From Xenorhabdus szentirmaii DSM 16338 (GTDB lineage Bacteria > Pseudomonadota > Gammaproteobacteria > Enterobacterales > Enterobacteriaceae): a DNA stretch of 64,000 nucleotides. Below the pieces are notes generated by a model that had not been told where the DNA came from, did not search any database, and worked only from the letters and a program-made list of their open reading frames with translations. Location: contig NZ_NIBV01000004.1 in assembly GCF_002632585.1 (NCBI RefSeq), forward strand, positions 1 through 64,000. The letters run 5' to 3'. Shown here piece by piece: positions 26,635 through 35,679 of this stretch (the first letter of the stretch is position 1; every line of letters starts with the position of its first letter). The translations under genes were made by a program, and so were the position numbers.

Positions 26635-27152
26635 GCTCTCTACAACTTAGGACCAGTGAAGCGCCCCTTGGCAATTGGTTTTTTATTAAATCGCATTTCA
26701 AAATGATAGGAGTAACCCTTGTCCGCGCGGACAAGGGTTCACCATCTGGAAATACTCTCACTATTATGAAAAGGCATTTAATCCATAAGTTTTTTTACAA
26801 TATATCATTCATATATTTCTTCCTCTGCAACACCAATATCTTCATCGAAATAACTCTATCAAATAATCTCACCAATCAATCTAATGCATAGATAATCACG
26901 TATCTCTTGAATTTAAAATATATATAAGGGCAAGCGTTATTAAATGATATTTTTATAGGCAACATCTTCCAATAATTTATTGTTTTTTCTAAGATTTTTG
27001 TTTTCATATTGAAAGCAAAAAAAATATATAAAAAGTAAAAAAATATCTTGATTGGTTTAATTTGTTTGATAATATAATCGCTACCAAGTGATGACAACAC
27101 TATAAAACAAATCAATTAAGCGTACTAAACGCATAGTAAAGGAATCTACACA
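26635..27152. other. AT-rich spacer with a perfect 26-bp palindrome
   Basis: No convincing gene is present; the short plus-strand frame at 26703 has no supporting ribosome site. AACCCTTGTCCGC followed by its exact complement (26714-26739) stands out as GC-rich in AT-rich surroundings. The last 100 bp probably hold the promoter of the next gene. Confidence 0.5.
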
Positions 27153-27827
27153 ATGGCTAACTTATCTAAATCTATTATCGTCTCTTCTGTTGCATCCGTA
27201 GCATCTCTATTAGACACACAATATAACGATATAAAACAACGCTTGTCTGATGTTGCTAACTTATCTAGTAAAGATAAAGCAGACTTACAAGCAGCCAGCA
27301 CAAAAGTTAAATACTTTACTGGTTTATCATCTTTAATCTCAACTAATGAAAAAGCTGTTTCCTCACTGTATTACATTGTAAAGAACGCCAAAGCAGAGCC
27401 AGCAGATTTATTAAAAGAAATAGCTATTAACTCTTATAGCTTAAATAAGTTTGGTTTTATGATCCGTGGTATCGCAAACGGATTCTATGACTATGATTTA
27501 TCGGACATGAGCGCATCTAATATCATAGCAATATTAGACTTTATTAAAGATGATAAAACTAAGTTCACCATGCGCCAATATCGCGATCAAATGACTTCTC
27601 ACAAAGAAAAAGCAGACAAGAAAGCAGATAGCGGATTTACACAAACAAACCAAGCATTAAAATTATGTGAGCGTTTGGGGATTGTGTCTTACACTGGCGG
27701 AAAAATCAGCTTAGGATACGGTGAATATAAAATCAATTCTGAAAATGACTTAGTGAAATATTTAAAATCTATCTTCACCAAAGATAAAGAGAAACAAAAA
27801 GAATTAGATCTTGCTATCGCTGAATAA
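27153..27827 (+). CDS. 224-aa protein of unknown function
   Basis: This soluble, lysine-rich helical protein starts MANLSKSIIVSSVASVAS. It has a possible C-terminal winged domain (TNQALKLCERLGIVSYTGGK). It has its own upstream region, an AAAGGA ribosome site and a strong terminator, so it is a separate transcription unit. I do not recognise it. Confidence 0.6.
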   Translation: MANLSKSIIVSSVASVASLLDTQYNDIKQRLSDVANLSSKDKADLQAASTKVKYFTGLSSLISTNEKAVSSLYYIVKNAKAEPADLLKEIAINSYSLNKFGFMIRGIANGFYDYDLSDMSASNIIAILDFIKDDKTKFTMRQYRDQMTSHKEKADKKADSGFTQTNQALKLCERLGIVSYTGGKISLGYGEYKINSENDLVKYLKSIFTKDKEKQKELDLAIAE

Positions 27828-27847
27828 TCAATCTCACACTCTATAAT

Positions 27848-27874
27848 ATCCGCTACTTGTTAGCGGATTTTTTT
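27848..27874 (+). terminator. rho-independent terminator
   Basis: The ATCCGCTA / TAGCGGAT stem with a 5-base loop is followed by seven T, just after the 224-aa gene. Confidence 0.9.
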
Positions 27875-28578
27875 GCTTGTTTTCTGCTACTAGTAACACG
27901 TCCGACGATCCGCACTATAACGCCACAAAGCATACTATAAACGCTTTTAAATCCTTTCTTATGCAATCCACCAGCTATCATACAGTAAGCGCTTAGAATC
28001 GTTATGATCGCGTTTAATCTCTTTCTATCTGTCTTTACTGGCAATATTAAACAACACAATCAACCATAAGAGCGCATAGAATCTATTTTGAGACATTTTA
28101 AACATTAAGATATCACATCATATTATCAGTAAGTAAAAACGCTTAGAATGCGAAATATTATCGATTTAGTGCCCAGATGCTGCCGATATATTTTTCTATG
28201 AATTTTTAGCGTGATAAGTCAGTATTAGAGCACGATTTAAGTATATGTGAAGAATAAAGCATGATTGATATAGTTTCATCGAGTAACTACTTGCGAGGTA
28301 GTAACTTAATTTAGACTCGCTAAACTATTAATCCACACTGATTATCGTCTAATTTTCAAATTCTCCGCCTCATGCGTGATGCGACCCTTTCCCCGTTTCC
28401 CGAATCCAGCCGTTTCCCTTTCCCGTAGGCAATCTTTCTCTCTTTCCTCCAACATGTTGCCTTTTCTTCCCGTAGGCGCGATTCGGTTTCCCGTAGGGTT
28501 AAACTGGCGCCAAAAAAGTCCCGCTTTTACACTGGACTCTTTAGGGCGGAGAACCGCAGTTACACAACACACACAACG
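27875..28578. other. gene-poor region with short repeats and a pyrimidine-rich tract
   Basis: Three CGCTTAGAAT-like repeats occur at 27989, 28072 and 28139. From about 28380 to 28510 the plus strand is strikingly C/T-rich and carries three TTCCCGTAGG repeats (28417, 28466, 28487). Open frames here overlap the skewed tract and look non-genuine. An RNA or replication function is possible. Confidence 0.4.
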
Positions 28579-28887
28579 TTACAGAATAAACAAATTACGG
28601 CTAAAATCTTTGTTCAAGGTAAACAAGTCATTCCCATTTGAATAAATCGGTGTTTTATCCAGTAGGTAGAATGTAAGTGACAACTTCTCACAAGCTGATG
28701 GATGTTTATAGGTTTCACATTCTTTTCGTATTTCATCAGCGATACGCATCTTTAGGCGTAAATGATGACGATTTTCTTCGATTTGTTCAGCAATTTTCTT
28801 GTCCAACTCAAGTTCGTGTTCAAGTGCATCATGATCGACAAATCGGTTTTGAGCGTTGCTATGACGATTAAATGCGTTAGAGCGCAT
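28579..28887 (-). CDS. small phage protein of unknown function
   Basis: This 102-aa charged, helical protein has a GGAG ribosome site 7 bases before its ATG. The middle (LDKKIAEQIEENRHHLRLKMRIADEIRKE, positions about 29-57) looks like a coiled coil. Its upstream region carries two motif families shared with other genes of the element (TTTTTCGCC and TCATTAAGA), so it is probably an early gene. Confidence 0.6.
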   Translation of the reverse strand: MRSNAFNRHSNAQNRFVDHDALEHELELDKKIAEQIEENRHHLRLKMRIADEIRKECETYKHPSACEKLSLTFYLLDKTPIYSNGNDLFTLNKDFSRNLFIL

Positions 28888-29206
28888 ATTATTTACTCCG
28901 TTTAGTTATCTATCTTGTTATCTTAATGATGTTATTTTCACACGTTGGATAAGGCGAAAAAGCGATAAATGACGGGCGTAAAAAAATAATGCACTTCATG
29001 TTATAGGCAGATAATTACTTAACACATACACTCAGGTAAGCATCAGAGTAAATTGCGGGAAGCCAGTCGATAGCCGGGCAGAAAGAGGTCCATTGCCTAC
29101 GGGAAAGAGGTGGGTAAAAAAGCCGCTACAAGAGCGACAGGAGAATGGCAACAGCCTAATATTATTTTCCAATGGACTTCCCTGTAATCACAGCATTTCA
29201 AATATG
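28888..29206. promoter_or_regulatory. upstream region of the 102-aa gene
   Basis: On the minus strand ATCGCTTTTTCGCCTTATCC (28947-28967) and then AAAATAACATCATTAAGA (28920-28938) precede the ATG. Related boxes occur before several other minus-strand genes. A reverse copy of CTTTCCCGTAGGCAA lies at 29093-29106. There is no gene in this stretch. Confidence 0.45.
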
Positions 29207-29209
29207 AAA

Positions 29210-29231
29210 GCGGATCTTCCATTTTATCCGC
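29210..29231 (-). terminator. terminator after the 106-aa gene
   Basis: GCGGAT / ATCCGC stem 10 bp downstream of the following minus-strand stop, with T-rich flank. Confidence 0.6.
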
Positions 29232-29241
29232 CGATAATTCT

Positions 29242-29562
29242 TTATTTCGCCATCTTCTCTTGAGCTGTTTCCATAATCGCCCATTGAGTTAATGTGACCA
29301 TTTCGCTAATCGCTTTATTGCGTTCTGACATTGGGTAATGTTTGGCGATTGCTGTAACATATTTGCCACTCTTCCATTCCTTACGAGTTAGTGCAATCCG
29401 CGTATCAATAAGTTTGCCATCTGCTTTGCGATAGATCTCTTCTTCTGCCAGCTCAAATTGAGCATGTCCCACTTCTACCTGCATGACAATTTCAACAAGT
29501 TCAATTTCACGAGACTCGTCTGGAAAAATCATATTTTCAGAGTTCATCAAGTTCTTGGCCAT
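29242..29562 (-). CDS. phage protein of unknown function, 106 aa
   Basis: The start at MAKNLMNSENMIF is chosen because AAGGA precedes it by 8 bases; the upstream extension reads as non-coding. The protein is acidic, with a KEWKSGKYVTAIAKHYPMS segment. A TTTTTCGCCTAT box lies about 60 bp before the ATG. There is no recognised family. Confidence 0.55.
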   Translation of the reverse strand: MAKNLMNSENMIFPDESREIELVEIVMQVEVGHAQFELAEEEIYRKADGKLIDTRIALTRKEWKSGKYVTAIAKHYPMSERNKAISEMVTLTQWAIMETAQEKMAK

Positions 29563-29662
29563 ACTGCGTTCCTTAATTTGTACTTTGTCGTTTTGATGGA
29601 AGTATTTTGCCAGTAGCAAATAGGCGAAAAAGTGGAAGCAGTAGGGATGATGAAAAGATAAA

Positions 29663-29686
29663 GGGCGTAGTTTTTATTCTACGCCC
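29663..29686. terminator. hairpin terminator
   Basis: Perfect GGGCGTAG / CTACGCCC stem with an 8-base loop, 24 bp after the stop of the next minus-strand gene. Confidence 0.75.
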
Positions 29687-29709
29687 CGAAGGTGTCAGAC
29701 TATTGACCG

Positions 29710-30162
29710 TTATTTACCTACATCTACCGTAGGTTCTTCAATCGGCTTTTCACCTAAAAGCGCCAATACGTTTTCCGGCAGATGTAAAGCCGCATCCATA
29801 TCACCCAATACACGCAAGCCAAACATGCCGATCCACGTTGAGCTATTCAGACCGCTTTCCAGCACATCACTTACTTCAACCATCAGGTTTTTAAATTGGC
29901 TTTCTACGTCTTTGCGGTAGTGTTCGATTACCGATGTACAAAACTGATCGTTGCCACGGCTCAATCGGATAACACCTAAATCAAATTTCTGACTGCGATC
30001 TTTACCGGTGATACGTTTGAATGTAGTAGTGGTAACTTCTTCACCAGTGGCACGATCACGAACAATGGCCGTGATTTCTGCAACTTTCTCACCAGCCGCT
30101 CCGTTCTTGCTGGAGGAGTAGTACATATCGAAAACGAGGTTTGAGCGATTAATCTTTTCCAT
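29710..30162 (-). CDS. phage protein of unknown function, 150 aa
   Basis: This 150-aa protein has an AAGGA ribosome site. The text (VAEITAIVRDRATGEEV, then FDLGVIRLSRGND) suggests a beta-rich domain followed by helices. It ends at a terminator and stands as a single-gene unit. No family is recognised. Confidence 0.55.
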   Translation of the reverse strand: MEKINRSNLVFDMYYSSSKNGAAGEKVAEITAIVRDRATGEEVTTTTFKRITGKDRSQKFDLGVIRLSRGNDQFCTSVIEHYRKDVESQFKNLMVEVSDVLESGLNSSTWIGMFGLRVLGDMDAALHLPENVLALLGEKPIEEPTVDVGK

Positions 30163-30317
30163 GATAATTATTCCTTGTTAGCCAAATCCCATTATTGGAA
30201 TGATTATCTTAACTTCTACATTTTGTTATTCAAGTTGTTTTCTTGTTTATTTATTGTCGTAGGTGATTGGTAATGATTACCCAGCGAAAGACTCGAATAG
30301 GTCTTTCGCTGTTATAG

Positions 30318-30788
30318 TTAGCTACAGCTAATCACATTTGGAGGAATAACCAAGCCATCAAGTTTTGTATACTCTTTTACTATTTTCAGCACCCGCAACC
30401 AGTCTTCTTCACCATCAGAGCTAATATTAAAGTAGTTTCCGCAGAAGTGGTGTAACAAGATCAATGCTGCAACAACGTAAAAATCGTATGGTCTTCGGGC
30501 AGTTTTACAACACCTAAAATCCTCCCCATTTATCAGCTTTCCTGCAATACGTTTTACGGAAAATGTTTCGTAAGATTCGCCATTTTTGTCATTGCCATTA
30601 AATCGTAATGTATCCGCTCCTTTTAAAAGGAAATTTAAATCTATTGGCTCCTCACCGAATCAGTCATATAACTCTGCATTGGCGTGGAATAGGTGGTGCG
30701 CATAAACGATAGAGAAATGGAGTTTGAACTTGTTCCACTTAATATCAGGCACAGTCTCAATTTGTGAAAAATAATGTGTGTATCCCAT
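30318..30788 (-). pseudogene. MGYTHYF-family phage protein interrupted by an in-frame TGA
   Basis: The frame begins MGYTHYFSQIETVPDIKW and continues for 156 codons to TAA, with one in-frame TGA at codon 43 (30662-30660): AELYD, stop, FGEEPIDLNFLL. The whole text belongs to a widespread phage family of unknown function starting MGYTHYW, with an FNG..xxxxE(S/T)F core (RFNGNDKNGESYETFSV). A single TGG-to-TGA change would explain the break. The rest is intact, so the loss is recent or the stop is read through. Confidence 0.75.
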
Positions 30789-32216
30789 AACACGCTCCCA
30801 TAATGTATTTAATTAATTTTCTTAATGAAATTATTATTACATTGTGAGAAAGGTAGTAAACAATTTAATGTTGGCAACAAAATATTTTGCCGTAGGGAAT
30901 CACAGGCAAAACGTCCACCTCGCCAGTTCTCATGTCAACCTGTAATGAACCCCGTTTCTGACCTGTAGCCGCTTCCCGTCGGTGAGAATAGACCTTTTCC
31001 TCATTTCCCATAGGCAACCGTAGGGATGCTTCGGCTGACCGGCTCACGGTGGGGAATTTCTACGGTAAAAGTACGTACCCGTTTCTATTTTCCATCTCTT
31101 ATACTTTCACTGTTCCTACTATCTCTTGCTGCTGATACTTCTCTACGGTTCTTCTACGTATACGACTACCCATCACATGTAACCGTGATTGCTTCTCTTA
31201 CTTTTCCTACCTGTGTTATTACCATTGATTGTCTACCGTCTTCTCTCTGATGATTGATATGCCGGAGTTCTTATTGTCTCCTGTAATATCCAGTATCGTT
31301 TTTATTGTCTTACTGGTGTGATTACTTATCTTTTGGTGATTGTTTTCTTCTTTCTACTAATTTTTAAACATTGGTAATTTTTCTTGTTTAGTTATTATTG
31401 TATATTTCTTGATTATTCAGTTTAGCTGCTGATGTAGTTTCTATGCATTACTTGCTGTAATGGTTGACGTGTGGGCTTTCCATTTGGATTGTTGCGGCGA
31501 TAGTTTCTCTTTGTCTGCTTAGTTTGAACGTGTTAGAAAGTAGCTGGATTGTTCTTCTCTCTAATTACCAGTGGAAACTAGGTTGTCTATTAATATTTGA
31601 TTAGCTACCTAGTGGAATTAGGTTGAGTATTTGTCTGTTATGAGCAGGTCGGTTCTCTTGGGGTTTGGTTTGCCGTAGTGTTGTTTGCTTTTCTCGTCTT
31701 ATTCTGATTTGGCTGGTGAGTTGGACAATTCAGCTTGGATTATTTTGGCTCCCTTTCAGGGGAACTTGGTGATTTATTGTATTGGAATTAATTACCACAG
31801 CTTGCTTCTCTAATTCTTTCGTCGGTTTCGATTCGAATTGAGAAAACTAGCTGTGAAACCTGTAAGAATTAGTTTGCAAATAGATCAACTTTTTCGTTTT
31901 CAAAAGTCGATTTTTTGTTGACTATTCGTTGACCTAATGCCTTATATTCTCACATAGACATATGCAATTGATTTTATTAATTAAATTACATTAAAAAATG
32001 TCTTAAAGTATGATCAATTCACACTTATAGAAAACGTCAACAATGATGCTTATTTTGTCGCCATTATTTACGTCATTTCTACCAATCTGGTAATTAATAT
32101 AAATTTCTTATTGATGTTGTTTTTTGATTTAGAAATAGGTGTGAAAGGTGCTTGGAAAAGCGACCGTGGGATATACAAAATGATTTATATATATCCCACT
32201 CTTTTCTTATAAAACT
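30789..32216. other. 1.4-kb gene-less region, strongly T-rich on the plus strand
   Basis: From about 31050 to 31900 the plus strand is poor in A and rich in T, with C prominent at first and G later, and stops are dense in all frames. The left part repeats TTTCCCATAGGCAA and CCGTAGGGA (30887-31026), related to repeats at 28.4-29.1 kb. A direct repeat AGTGGAA..TAGGTTG occurs at 31571 and 31613. No tRNA or known RNA is recognised. A long A-rich minus-strand RNA, a single-strand initiation region or decayed DNA are all possible. Confidence 0.5.
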
Positions 32217-33944
32217 TTAGATTCGGTCGATAGTAAATACCTTTACCATCACGCCGGTATCTTCAAATTCATTGCTGTACGTGGCGCATTCTTCAACCTT
32301 AAACTGATTTGCATCGATCCATTGCATACGCTCACTACCAGGCATTACCGCCACGCAACGACCACCAACTTTAAGATGTCTTATAGCTGCTTCTACGTGT
32401 ACTTTTGCACGTCCTTCTGAATACGGCGGATTCATGGCAATTTTATTAAACATTACACTGGCGTTTTCGTCTGACCATTTCAGAAAATCTGCGTTAATAG
32501 GTGAATAGCCTTTTGACTCAAGTATCTTGCAGAACAACGGCGCCAGTTCGATACAGGTCGTTTGTTTTGGTGCATCAATAAATGTCAGTAAATCACCACG
32601 ACCGGCGGATGGTTCAAGCAGTCGGTCACTGTCTTGTAACTCAATAAGGTCAGTTACTAACCGTTGTAATGGCTCTGGTGTCGGGTAAAACTGATAAGTC
32701 TTTTGATCCGGCAAACAGCGATTTTTTAGCACAAAGTCTCTTACCTCGCAGAATTCATACGTAAAGCTCCAGCGGCTGTCACTGTCATCTCTGACACCAC
32801 CGAGTTTACGCATGATGCCGACATACTGTTTCTTCGTTTCGTCAGTGCTGTTTATCCAATAGCAGCCAGAACTGCTATACACACCTGTTGATTTTTCAGG
32901 TTTATCCATAGCAACAATAAGTTTTACCACATCTTCGTCGACCGGAATCAAAATCTCACCAAACTCTTTAGCTGCACGTTTATTTTTAGGCATTGAGCGG
33001 AATTCTGGCGGAATAGCGTAAGGCAGTGATGCAGCCAGTACCTCATTCAGTTTCCATGCAACGTCAGGGTGAATTTCAATATGTAGATTGCCATTCATAA
33101 ACATTTTTACACGGAGAAGATTGCCGTCGATAGGCTCCCATTTACCAAAATTACGTGTAGCTTTATCGGGGTTTGCTCTGTAAACAGCACTCAGGACAGT
33201 TGCCAGACGCTCAACGCGACCAAATCGACCGTGCGCAAAGAATTGCAGAACTACCCGCAGATCATCAATAGAGTCTTCACTGTAGGTTGACGTTGAAACT
33301 GAATTACCCCAAAAATCACTAATTACATTTGTCAGGATCAGCCGCTCTGAAAAACCGTAGCTTTTGTTCGTCTTGTGCTTCGGACTCAACGCACAGAATA
33401 CACCGTACACACGTTCATTCAGATACATATTGCGGTCATTCAGCAGCCCCAGCAAAGTTGGGATCACTGAATCCTCACTGAATTCAGGAACGCCTACATA
33501 TTCTGTCACCGTTCTCATTCTACCGGCAGTATAAGGATCTGGTTTATCAACCTTAACTTTTCCCTCAATAAACTGCTCACGCCATTCATCACGGCGTCTA
33601 GCCGGCATCAGTTGCAGAATATTGGTCATATCAACCACCCGCTGCCAGTATTTAGCTCTCAGGTTTCCTCGAACATAATCGAGGTCAATACTGTGGGGGA
33701 TTTGGTACGCACCGTGGTTTCTTTCGCCAGGCTTGGCACCTTCATCAAGAAGCTGGTTAATCTTTGAAACACGGTCACCCGAAAACAGAATGGAATGAAG
33801 CAATTCGCGCTCAGTCACATCACGATGATACTGACCGATAACATCACGGATCTGATTTATTTCCTCGCGGAAAACAAGGTCTGATTGCTGGAAATGTAGT
33901 TCAGTAGTAGAAGCGACTAATGCCGTTGTCATTGTTTTCACCAT
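32217..33944 (-). CDS. DUF4942-type DNA methyltransferase
   Basis: This 575-aa protein has a long N-terminal region like DUF4942 proteins. Its C-terminal class I methyltransferase domain has the SAM motif LLEPSAGRGDLL (about residues 455-466) and the catalytic NPPY (about 521-524), typical of N6-adenine methylases. A start 4 codons later (33932) has a better ribosome site (GGTGA). No restriction partner is adjacent, so it is more likely anti-restriction or regulatory. A GATAATAATATCATTAAGA box lies upstream. Confidence 0.8.
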   Translation of the reverse strand: MVKTMTTALVASTTELHFQQSDLVFREEINQIRDVIGQYHRDVTERELLHSILFSGDRVSKINQLLDEGAKPGERNHGAYQIPHSIDLDYVRGNLRAKYWQRVVDMTNILQLMPARRRDEWREQFIEGKVKVDKPDPYTAGRMRTVTEYVGVPEFSEDSVIPTLLGLLNDRNMYLNERVYGVFCALSPKHKTNKSYGFSERLILTNVISDFWGNSVSTSTYSEDSIDDLRVVLQFFAHGRFGRVERLATVLSAVYRANPDKATRNFGKWEPIDGNLLRVKMFMNGNLHIEIHPDVAWKLNEVLAASLPYAIPPEFRSMPKNKRAAKEFGEILIPVDEDVVKLIVAMDKPEKSTGVYSSSGCYWINSTDETKKQYVGIMRKLGGVRDDSDSRWSFTYEFCEVRDFVLKNRCLPDQKTYQFYPTPEPLQRLVTDLIELQDSDRLLEPSAGRGDLLTFIDAPKQTTCIELAPLFCKILESKGYSPINADFLKWSDENASVMFNKIAMNPPYSEGRAKVHVEAAIRHLKVGGRCVAVMPGSERMQWIDANQFKVEECATYSNEFEDTGVMVKVFTIDRI

Positions 33945-34025
33945 TATATAAATAACTTCATTTTCTTAATGATATTATTATCTAATTCATAAAAAGGTGA
34001 ACAACAAATTAACAACGGCAATTGA

Positions 34026-34373
34026 CTATTCAGCGATCAAATCCTTTACGACCGTTTTTAATTTGTTCAGGTCAATATGGCCAGTCACATAAGCAAGACG
34101 CATGGCAACGTTTGGCCTACCTTTTAACAAGAGCCATCCCATCGCACCAGCGCAAAAAGACTCTTTGCCGGACGCATGATAAACATAGTCATCGTCATAG
34201 TATCCACCCGTTGAGAACGTGGTCTTATGGCATTGGAACACTTTCTGATCATCTTCAAATAATCCTTGTTTGATTGATTCAAGTCTTCCCTCTGCAAGTT
34301 CTATTCCGTTCTTTTTCAGGAAAGGACAGTTAGTACATGGCTGTTTTACAGCAAAAAATTTTCTTAGTTTCAT
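34026..34373 (-). CDS. cysteine-containing phage protein, DUF6283-like
   Basis: This 115-aa protein has KQPCTNCPFLKKNG near the start, and further cysteines in FQCHK and FCAGAMGWL. The CxxCPF pattern with later Cys residues matches small phage proteins grouped as DUF6283 and suggests metal binding. The function is unknown. Confidence 0.6.
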   Translation of the reverse strand: MKLRKFFAVKQPCTNCPFLKKNGIELAEGRLESIKQGLFEDDQKVFQCHKTTFSTGGYYDDDYVYHASGKESFCAGAMGWLLLKGRPNVAMRLAYVTGHIDLNKLKTVVKDLIAE

Positions 34374-34434
34374 CGTTTTTCATTTACCTTCCCGCGAATA
34401 AACCTCTGACATACGACTTTTGCCTTTTTGCACA

Positions 34435-34503
34435 TTACTTAGAATTTTTCTGTGCAATTTCGGCTGCTTTCATCATTAGATCTGAATGTAGGTGTTTAGG
34501 CAT
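34435..34503 (-). CDS. possible 22-residue peptide
   Basis: MPKHLHSDLMMKAAEIAQKN starts on a TAATG overlap with the upstream gene stop. It may be a genuine coupled small protein, but length alone gives little support. Confidence 0.25.
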   Translation of the reverse strand: MPKHLHSDLMMKAAEIAQKNSK

Positions 34504-34868
34504 TATTTATCCTCACTAATTCTTGTGACCTTCAATTCATCAACGACTCGTTGCAGCTTTTTCTTGGACTCTTCATCGAGGCTGTTGTGGAAAGCGATAA
34601 TATTTTTTAATTGTCTTACTGAATCACCAAACAAGAACTCCTGACGGTAATCGTTCTCAAAAAAGACAGAGATTTGTATTACTCTGTTTTTGTGGCTACG
34701 TTCGCCCCAACGTGAAAGTTCACAGGCTGTCTGCTCATAACACTGCCGATAAATAGACTTCCCTTTTATCACCTTAGTTATAACAGCAAATATAAATCCA
34801 ACAACGACCTTTGTTGAGTACATAACCCCTATGACAACAAAGACGGTCAACACGATTCCAGTATTCAT
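34503..34868 (-). CDS. small membrane-anchored protein of unknown function
   Basis: This 121-aa protein has an N-terminal hydrophobic segment (TGIVLTVFVVIGVMYS and VVVGFIFAVI), then a charged cytoplasmic region with a C-terminal helix. A GGAGG ribosome site precedes the ATG. The gene stands in the DUF6283/DUF4942 accessory cluster. Confidence 0.5.
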   Translation of the reverse strand: MNTGIVLTVFVVIGVMYSTKVVVGFIFAVITKVIKGKSIYRQCYEQTACELSRWGERSHKNRVIQISVFFENDYRQEFLFGDSVRQLKNIIAFHNSLDEESKKKLQRVVDELKVTRISEDK

Positions 34869-34879
34869 TGTTCCTCCTG

Positions 34880-35023
34880 TTATTCTGGTCGTTCAGCTAA
34901 TGCCATCCAATGTGTTACATCATACTTACACCAATCTTGGCTACCATCGTATGGGTTCTCTTTTTTAATTCTTCCATATGCCTCCTTACGATTTATGTTA
35001 GTCGTAGCCACCACGACCATAAT
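34880..35023 (-). CDS. possible 47-residue protein
   Basis: The frame starts MVVVATTNINRKEAYGRI and ends VTHWMALAERPE, 12 bp before the next gene's start. The C-terminal half looks protein-like. A competing out-of-frame ATG has a stronger AAGGAGG site but gives only 20 residues, so the start and reality of this gene are uncertain. Confidence 0.3.
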   Translation of the reverse strand: MMVVVATTNINRKEAYGRIKKENPYDGSQDWCKYDVTHWMALAERPE

Positions 35024-35290
35024 CACTACCCGAATAGCTATCACGTAACTATCTTGGGATGACTTACTATGAGCCGGGGTTAATGGCGCTATACTGTGAT
35101 TCGTTACCAATGAGTGCATCATAAGAGAATCAATAAGGGGAACTCTTGAATCAGAAGGTAATTAGAGTTTTTTTGAAGGTTGAAGAAATCTGTCATGATT
35201 ACTAAAGGAAAGAGGCTTTTTCCGAGTATTACGGACGAAGTACGTACCGCAGGATTTGATAGAGACAAAGTGTCCGTTTTTTTCTGATCC

Positions 35291-35439
35291 TCATTTTATC
35301 ATCAGATTGAACAGCCACCGTGCCATTTTCATATGAATAACGACAACGAGCTTGTCGCTTTCAACCTCGTACTGGCCGCTCTGAGATATAAAACTTCATC
35401 TTTTTTGCCGAAAAACCAGCTAAAAATCTTGTTAAACAT
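35291..35439 (-). pseudogene. frameshifted small phage gene
   Basis: An AGGTG ribosome site precedes MFNKIFSWFFGKKDEVLY, a start common in small phage proteins. The frame ends early at 35329, but the -1 frame continues in a more protein-like way (GQYEVESDKLVVVIHM, then ARWLFNLMIK) to 35291. Either a frameshift mutation or a recoding site after the A run explains this. Confidence 0.4.
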
Positions 35440-35456
35440 ATTGTCACCTGTAATGG

Positions 35457-35484
35457 AAAAGCCCACAGTAATAGGTGGGCTTTT
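35457..35484. terminator. bidirectional terminator
   Basis: Perfect AAAAGCCCAC / GTGGGCTTTT stem with T runs in both directions. Confidence 0.85.
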
Positions 35485-35653
35485 TGGGAGTTGGCAATGT
35501 CTCGTAAACCTGTTTCACGGACGGTGAGGAGGGAGTCAGGAAACCCAACTCCACTACCCCGATTTTTTACTCATCCTGAGTAATAACGGCTTCCGCCAAT
35601 GTGCGTCATCCCATGACGAGGACAATATGCAACAATAAACAAACAAATTCAAT

Positions 35654-35673
35654 ATGTATTTACTTACCTATTT
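35654..35673. promoter_or_regulatory. dispersed operator-like motif, copy 5
   Basis: ATGTATTTACTTACCTATTT lies just after the MazF-like toxin stop. Confidence 0.65.
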
Positions 35674-35679
35674 AAAATT

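Noticed and set aside
26703..26891. 62-codon plus-strand frame over the palindrome
   Set aside because: The composition follows AT-rich spacer DNA and no ribosome site or family match is seen.
27853..28059. 68-codon minus-strand frame downstream of the 224-aa gene
   Set aside because: It overlaps a strong terminator of the opposite strand and has no ribosome site; a small membrane protein cannot be fully excluded.
31026..31250. 74-codon frame in the T-rich region
   Set aside because: It is a consequence of the C/T-rich composition, with Leu/Ser/Phe-rich text and no start signal.
35333..35527. 64-codon plus-strand frame
   Set aside because: It runs through a strong bidirectional terminator and lies opposite a more protein-like frameshifted gene.
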